Source of the DNA: Planctomycetes bacterium UBA7888
Lineage (GTDB): Bacteria; Planctomycetota; UBA1135
Length of the DNA: 64,000 bases
Reading direction: 5' to 3'
NCBI GenBank assembly: GCA_002500505.1
Contig: DLRM01000039.1
Coordinates: forward strand, 16,862-80,861
The notes under the pieces were generated by a model, which was not told where the DNA came from, ran no database searches, and saw only the letters and a list, made by a program, of their open reading frames with translations. Of this stretch, positions 61,228 to 64,000 are shown piece by piece; position 1 is the first letter of the stretch; each line of letters starts with the position of its first letter. A program made the position numbers and the translations under genes.

Positions 61228-63231
61228 CTAGAGAATATCCAGGATTCCAGTTCCAGAACTCGTGTCCACGAGAGTGGAGACCGAAGCGCGGTAGTTCAGG
61301 TCTTTGCCAATCTTGGAGTTCCAAGGAAGCATTTCTTTGTCGCCGACAAGGCCTAAGGCGACAGCAGAAAAGGCTCGACCAATCGGAAGCATGTCCTCAT
61401 TGCCAAGGATTTGGACAAGAGGATCTACTGAACGGTGGTCTCCAATAAAGCCAAGAGCCGTAGCGGAAGCGGAGAGAACAGGGAGGCCAGGTGAGGAGCC
61501 ATCTTCCGGAGCCATTAGGTCAAGAAGGGTCTCGACAACGGAGTGGTCTTTCATTAGGCCTAAAGCGATGGCGGCTTGTTGGAGCAAGTTGCCAAGGCGA
61601 CGGCTTTCGCGAACCATTTCCGAAATGTACTCTTTATTTTCCGTTGCACTCATAAGACCAAGGGAAACCGCGGCATAGCCTCTGAAATCAGCAACGCGAG
61701 ATTTTTCCATAGCACTTCGAATGTCACCCTTGGCTTCTTCAAAGCGCATGAGGCCCAAGGCGATTCCGTAACCGGCTTTTGGTGATGGACTCTTCTCCTT
61801 CTTGAAAGCAGTGTGGACAGTACGGCCTGGAACATCAGAGAGAAGTTCGCCTTGTTCGTTTAGTTTGAAGGCAAGAACACCCAAGGCCATCGCAGCCCAT
61901 GGGCGGTATGGAGTAGAGCCTTTTCGGACACTCCGGTTGAGATACTCCACAACCTTATCTCGGATAGGACCCGGGGTGGATGCTGCGAGTTCGGCAAGAG
62001 CAATTGTCGTGAAGTTCTTTTCTTGACGGTCCTTTCCCTTGTCCGCAACTCGCATGAGTTCATCGAGAATTTTTTGAGATGACGAGGGCGCATTGGCGGC
62101 GAGCAAACCTAAGGATTGAACGCAGGACTGTCGGATGCGGGTTTTTGTAGATTTTGTTTTAAGCAGGGTGAGGCATTGGTCTACAGCATTGCTCGCGGCA
62201 GCAGAATCGCCTTGCGCATGAACTAGCTTGGCAATGGCATTCGGGCAATGGGCACGGACGAGTTCATCGTTGTTGGGCTCCGCAAGGTAGGCGGAAAGAT
62301 TCTGAACCATTGCAGGGTTGTCCACGAGCGATAGCCCCAATCCAATGACTGCGGCGACTCGAATATCTTTCAAAGCGGAAGTGTCTGTTGAAAGGAGTTC
62401 CCAAAGAGTATTGGCGACTTGGTTCCGAACGATGGCATCTTCGGATGTGTGAGCCACAAGGCCCATTCCGTAGGCAGCAAAAGTCCGTGTTCTCAAGTCC
62501 ACTCCACTTTCTGAATCCACAAGCTTGCGACCATTTGCTGTATCGAGCGCAAGGTCCCTGAGCTGAGGGAGAGCGTCGGCATGCTGAAGAATTCCATAAG
62601 CCAGTGCAGCTGTTTCTGCAATCTCTTGGTTTCCGTGTGCGAGGAAAGGCTCCAGCAAAGAAGGAATCTCAGGGTCGCGACCAATCTTGGCAATGGCGAC
62701 GAGATCCGATGAAAGGATGTCCCGGTTTGTGTCGTTCGCTAGGGAACGCTTCAGGGCGGGAATCACAATGCCTCGAATCTGTTGAGGGCTCGGTGCAAAT
62801 GTATTGTTGTCTGTACTGACCGAACCGAGTCCAATCATGAGTTCAGATTCACCCGTAGAAACGTTTCCAGATTGAATTTTCGCTTTGAGATTGAGATAGG
62901 GCTCTTTGTTGAATTCCCACCAGAATTCCCAAGTCGTCAAATCGGGGCCACTTGAGCCGCCAGTCGTAGGCGTGCTGGCCTTCTTGGTCACTGGTGCGGT
63001 TACCACGGCTGGAGTCGTAGGCGTGCTTGGACTGTTCGGAGTCGCAGGAGCACCCGGGGCAGCTGGGGCTGCGGGGGCACCTGGGGCAGCCGGAGCTACG
63101 GGAGCAGCGGCTCCACCACCAGCAGGAGGAACCGTGTCGCCAGGACCGCGATAAGTTCCACCGTGTGCAAAAGCGTCCGAGCCTATGAGAAGGGTGCCAA
63201 GAAGAGTGAGGCTGAGTAGAAGACGATTCAT
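61228..63231 (-). CDS. Secreted HEAT-repeat protein with Pro/Ala-rich linker
   Basis: A 667-residue exported protein. The ATG at 63229-63231 gives the signal peptide MNRLLLSLTLLGTLLIG; a longer open frame to 63276 is less likely. The mature N-terminus, HGGTYRGPGDTVPP, is followed by a low-complexity linker of about 50 residues rich in Pro, Ala, Gly and Thr (about 43-92), then WEFWWEFNKEPYLNLKA, and some 14 HEAT-type repeats to the C-terminus (for example AAVIGLGLSLVDN, AAIALGLMKDH, SATALGFIGDHRSVDPL). The repeats carry a recurrent ALG(L/F) motif. It likely acts as a large solenoid scaffold in the periplasm or at the surface. Function unknown. Confidence 0.8.
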   Translation of the reverse strand: MNRLLLSLTLLGTLLIGSDAFAHGGTYRGPGDTVPPAGGGAAAPVAPAAPGAPAAPAAPGAPATPNSPSTPTTPAVVTAPVTKKASTPTTGGSSGPDLTTWEFWWEFNKEPYLNLKAKIQSGNVSTGESELMIGLGSVSTDNNTFAPSPQQIRGIVIPALKRSLANDTNRDILSSDLVAIAKIGRDPEIPSLLEPFLAHGNQEIAETAALAYGILQHADALPQLRDLALDTANGRKLVDSESGVDLRTRTFAAYGMGLVAHTSEDAIVRNQVANTLWELLSTDTSALKDIRVAAVIGLGLSLVDNPAMVQNLSAYLAEPNNDELVRAHCPNAIAKLVHAQGDSAAASNAVDQCLTLLKTKSTKTRIRQSCVQSLGLLAANAPSSSQKILDELMRVADKGKDRQEKNFTTIALAELAASTPGPIRDKVVEYLNRSVRKGSTPYRPWAAMALGVLAFKLNEQGELLSDVPGRTVHTAFKKEKSPSPKAGYGIALGLMRFEEAKGDIRSAMEKSRVADFRGYAAVSLGLMSATENKEYISEMVRESRRLGNLLQQAAIALGLMKDHSVVETLLDLMAPEDGSSPGLPVLSASATALGFIGDHRSVDPLVQILGNEDMLPIGRAFSAVALGLVGDKEMLPWNSKIGKDLNYRASVSTLVDTSSGTGILDIL

Positions 63232-63325
63232 GGTATTTAAGAGTAGCGAGTGAGCTGTAGTTGGGTCACCATCCACAGAGGCAAAGATTGTACCAAGCCG
63301 CTGGGGCTTTAAGAGGGGCAGAAAC

Positions 63326-63341
63326 GTTACCTTAAGGTAAC
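63326..63341. repeat. 16-base perfect palindrome (candidate operator)
   Basis: GTTACCTTAAGGTAAC is its own reverse complement. It lies in the 129-base gap between two minus-strand HEAT genes, about 95 bases upstream of the start of the 61228-63231 gene and 20 bases past the stop of the upstream one. There is no T-run, so it does not look like a terminator; a dimeric regulator site is the simplest reading. Confidence 0.5.
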
Positions 63342-63360
63342 AGGCGAAGGGGGAAACCCT

Positions 63361-64000
63361 CTAGATTCGCTCGCAAATCCCCGGCAAGGAAGGGGAGCCA
63401 AGGAGAGTGGGGGGGGCCCAAAAAGGGTTAAGAAGGTCCAAATAACTTGCATTCCACCTACGTTGGGAACCTTCCCCAATTCTGCCTAGGGAACGGATGG
63501 CTGCGGCATGAATGGTGTCCTGGGGCACATCTTCTTCCAAAAGCCCCTCTAAAGTGGGAATTGCTAGGGGGCCTTGAATCCATCCCAAAGCCAAGGCTGC
63601 GGCGAAACGACTCTGAAATTGGGCCGAATCTTTGGCGAGCAAAGAGCTTAAGTAGGAATGAAGCTGTTGAGGATTTTTTGCGCCAAGGCTTGCACAGGCA
63701 ACTTGAAAGGCTTCCGTTCCAGGTTCGAGGGAATCTAAAGCCTCCAAGTGATTATCCTGCGCCGTAGAGGGGGCAAGGAGGGAAAGCGCTGCAAGAGTTT
63801 CCGCACGCAGAATGGTGCTTCCTTGGGAGAGAGATGCTGCTTGTAAGGAAGGTAGAGCTGGCTGGAACTCCATAAAGCCAAGCGCCAAAGCTGCGGCGGC
63901 TTGGGAAGATTGATTGGGGTCTGAGTCCAGGTATTGAAGGAGACGTTTTGGGACAGTCTGCGGAAGCAAGCGGGAAGCTTCGATGGAATGAAGATGTGCC
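63361..64000 (-). CDS. HEAT-repeat protein, C-terminal part (cut by window edge)
   Basis: The frame is open from the window end to the TAG at 63361, 212 codons plus stop; the start is outside. It contains HEAT/PBS-like helical repeats with ALALGF and ALALGW cores (QAAAALALGFMEFQPALPSL, RFAAALALGWIQGPLAIPTL, AIRSLGRIGEG), like those of the neighbouring secreted protein at 61228. The two are probably paralogues in one operon, 129 bases apart. Confidence 0.75.
   Translation of the reverse strand, partial: AHLHSIEASRLLPQTVPKRLLQYLDSDPNQSSQAAAALALGFMEFQPALPSLQAASLSQGSTILRAETLAALSLLAPSTAQDNHLEALDSLEPGTEAFQVACASLGAKNPQQLHSYLSSLLAKDSAQFQSRFAAALALGWIQGPLAIPTLEGLLEEDVPQDTIHAAAIRSLGRIGEGSQRRWNASYLDLLNPFWAPPTLLGSPSLPGICERI

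Noticed and set aside
63020..63110. GC-rich near-repeat stretch as a mini-satellite or CRISPR-like array
   Set aside because: It encodes the Pro/Ala-rich linker of the HEAT protein in frame; units are irregular and have no spacers.

Overview
The window reads as a dense chromosomal segment of a free-living bacterium, most likely a member or relative of the Planctomycetota. That placement is inference from gene content, not from a search. The main clue is several large secreted HEAT- or TPR-repeat proteins; the one at 61228-63231 has a mature N-terminus of the form HGGTYRGPGDTVPP followed by a Pro/Ala linker, which I associate with planctomycetal proteins. Others are a DUF1570-like HExxH protein fused to a LamG/DUF1080-like domain, an oversized tandem UvrA-like protein, and many lipoprotein or secreted peptidases. 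Nearly every base is coding. Adjacent genes overlap by ATGA, TAATG or TTGA junctions, convergent genes overlap at their 3' ends, and no gene-free stretch reaches 300 bases. I see no insertion sequence, prophage or CRISPR array.

Layout. 1-475: start of lysS (minus) and tRNA-Ala(GGC) (minus). 475-8410 (plus): leuS, a UbiD-family decarboxylase, an M28 peptidase with PDZ domain, thiC, OsmC-like. 8407-10124 (minus): PD40 beta-propeller protein, yidD, rnpA. 10152-11492 (plus): L-lysine 6-aminotransferase. 11503-22213 (minus, transcribed right to left): tig, clpP, clpX, a degenerate M1-peptidase-like protein, a DHH phosphoesterase, rlmN and a 1200-residue HExxH/TPR/LamG/thioredoxin-like protein. 22287-26644 (plus): HlyD-type adaptor and RND pump. 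26650-27900 (minus): secreted HEAT protein. 27960-29801: mnmG, convergent with purC (29779-30708). 30748-45008 (plus): a tightly packed run of aroA, galE, M28 peptidase, dacB, suhB-like, tandem UvrA-like, XPB-type helicase, helicase-associated protein and ThiE-like. 44998-45444 (minus): orphan pseudopilin. 45394-49419 (plus): thiL, tsaE, ECF sigma factor, a one-TM partner protein, TolC. 49370-50392 (minus): dus. 50391-52025 (plus): HEAT lipoprotein. 52038-55825 (minus): dxr, rseP, UbiA prenyltransferase. 55888-61144 (plus): purM (broken by an in-frame amber codon), two secreted unknowns, a membrane spermidine-synthase-like protein, a small TPR membrane protein and a soluble unknown, ending in a strong bidirectional terminator. 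61228-64000 (minus): two HEAT-repeat proteins, the last one cut by the window edge.

How the genes work together. Most is housekeeping: translation (lysS, leuS, tRNA, mnmG, dus, rlmN, tsaE, rnpA), proteostasis (tig-clpP-clpX, rseP), isoprenoid and quinone supply (dxr, UbiA, UbiD), purine (purC, purM), thiamine (thiC, ThiE-like, thiL) and wall metabolism (dacB, galE). The most unusual unit is 36739-44425. There, an SF2 XPB-type helicase and its helicase-associated partner are translationally coupled to a 1333-residue tandem UvrA-like ATPase whose second half has lost its nucleotide-binding motifs. It looks like a specialised DNA repair or DNA surveillance module. The other strong observation is the single in-frame TAG that splits an otherwise intact purM.
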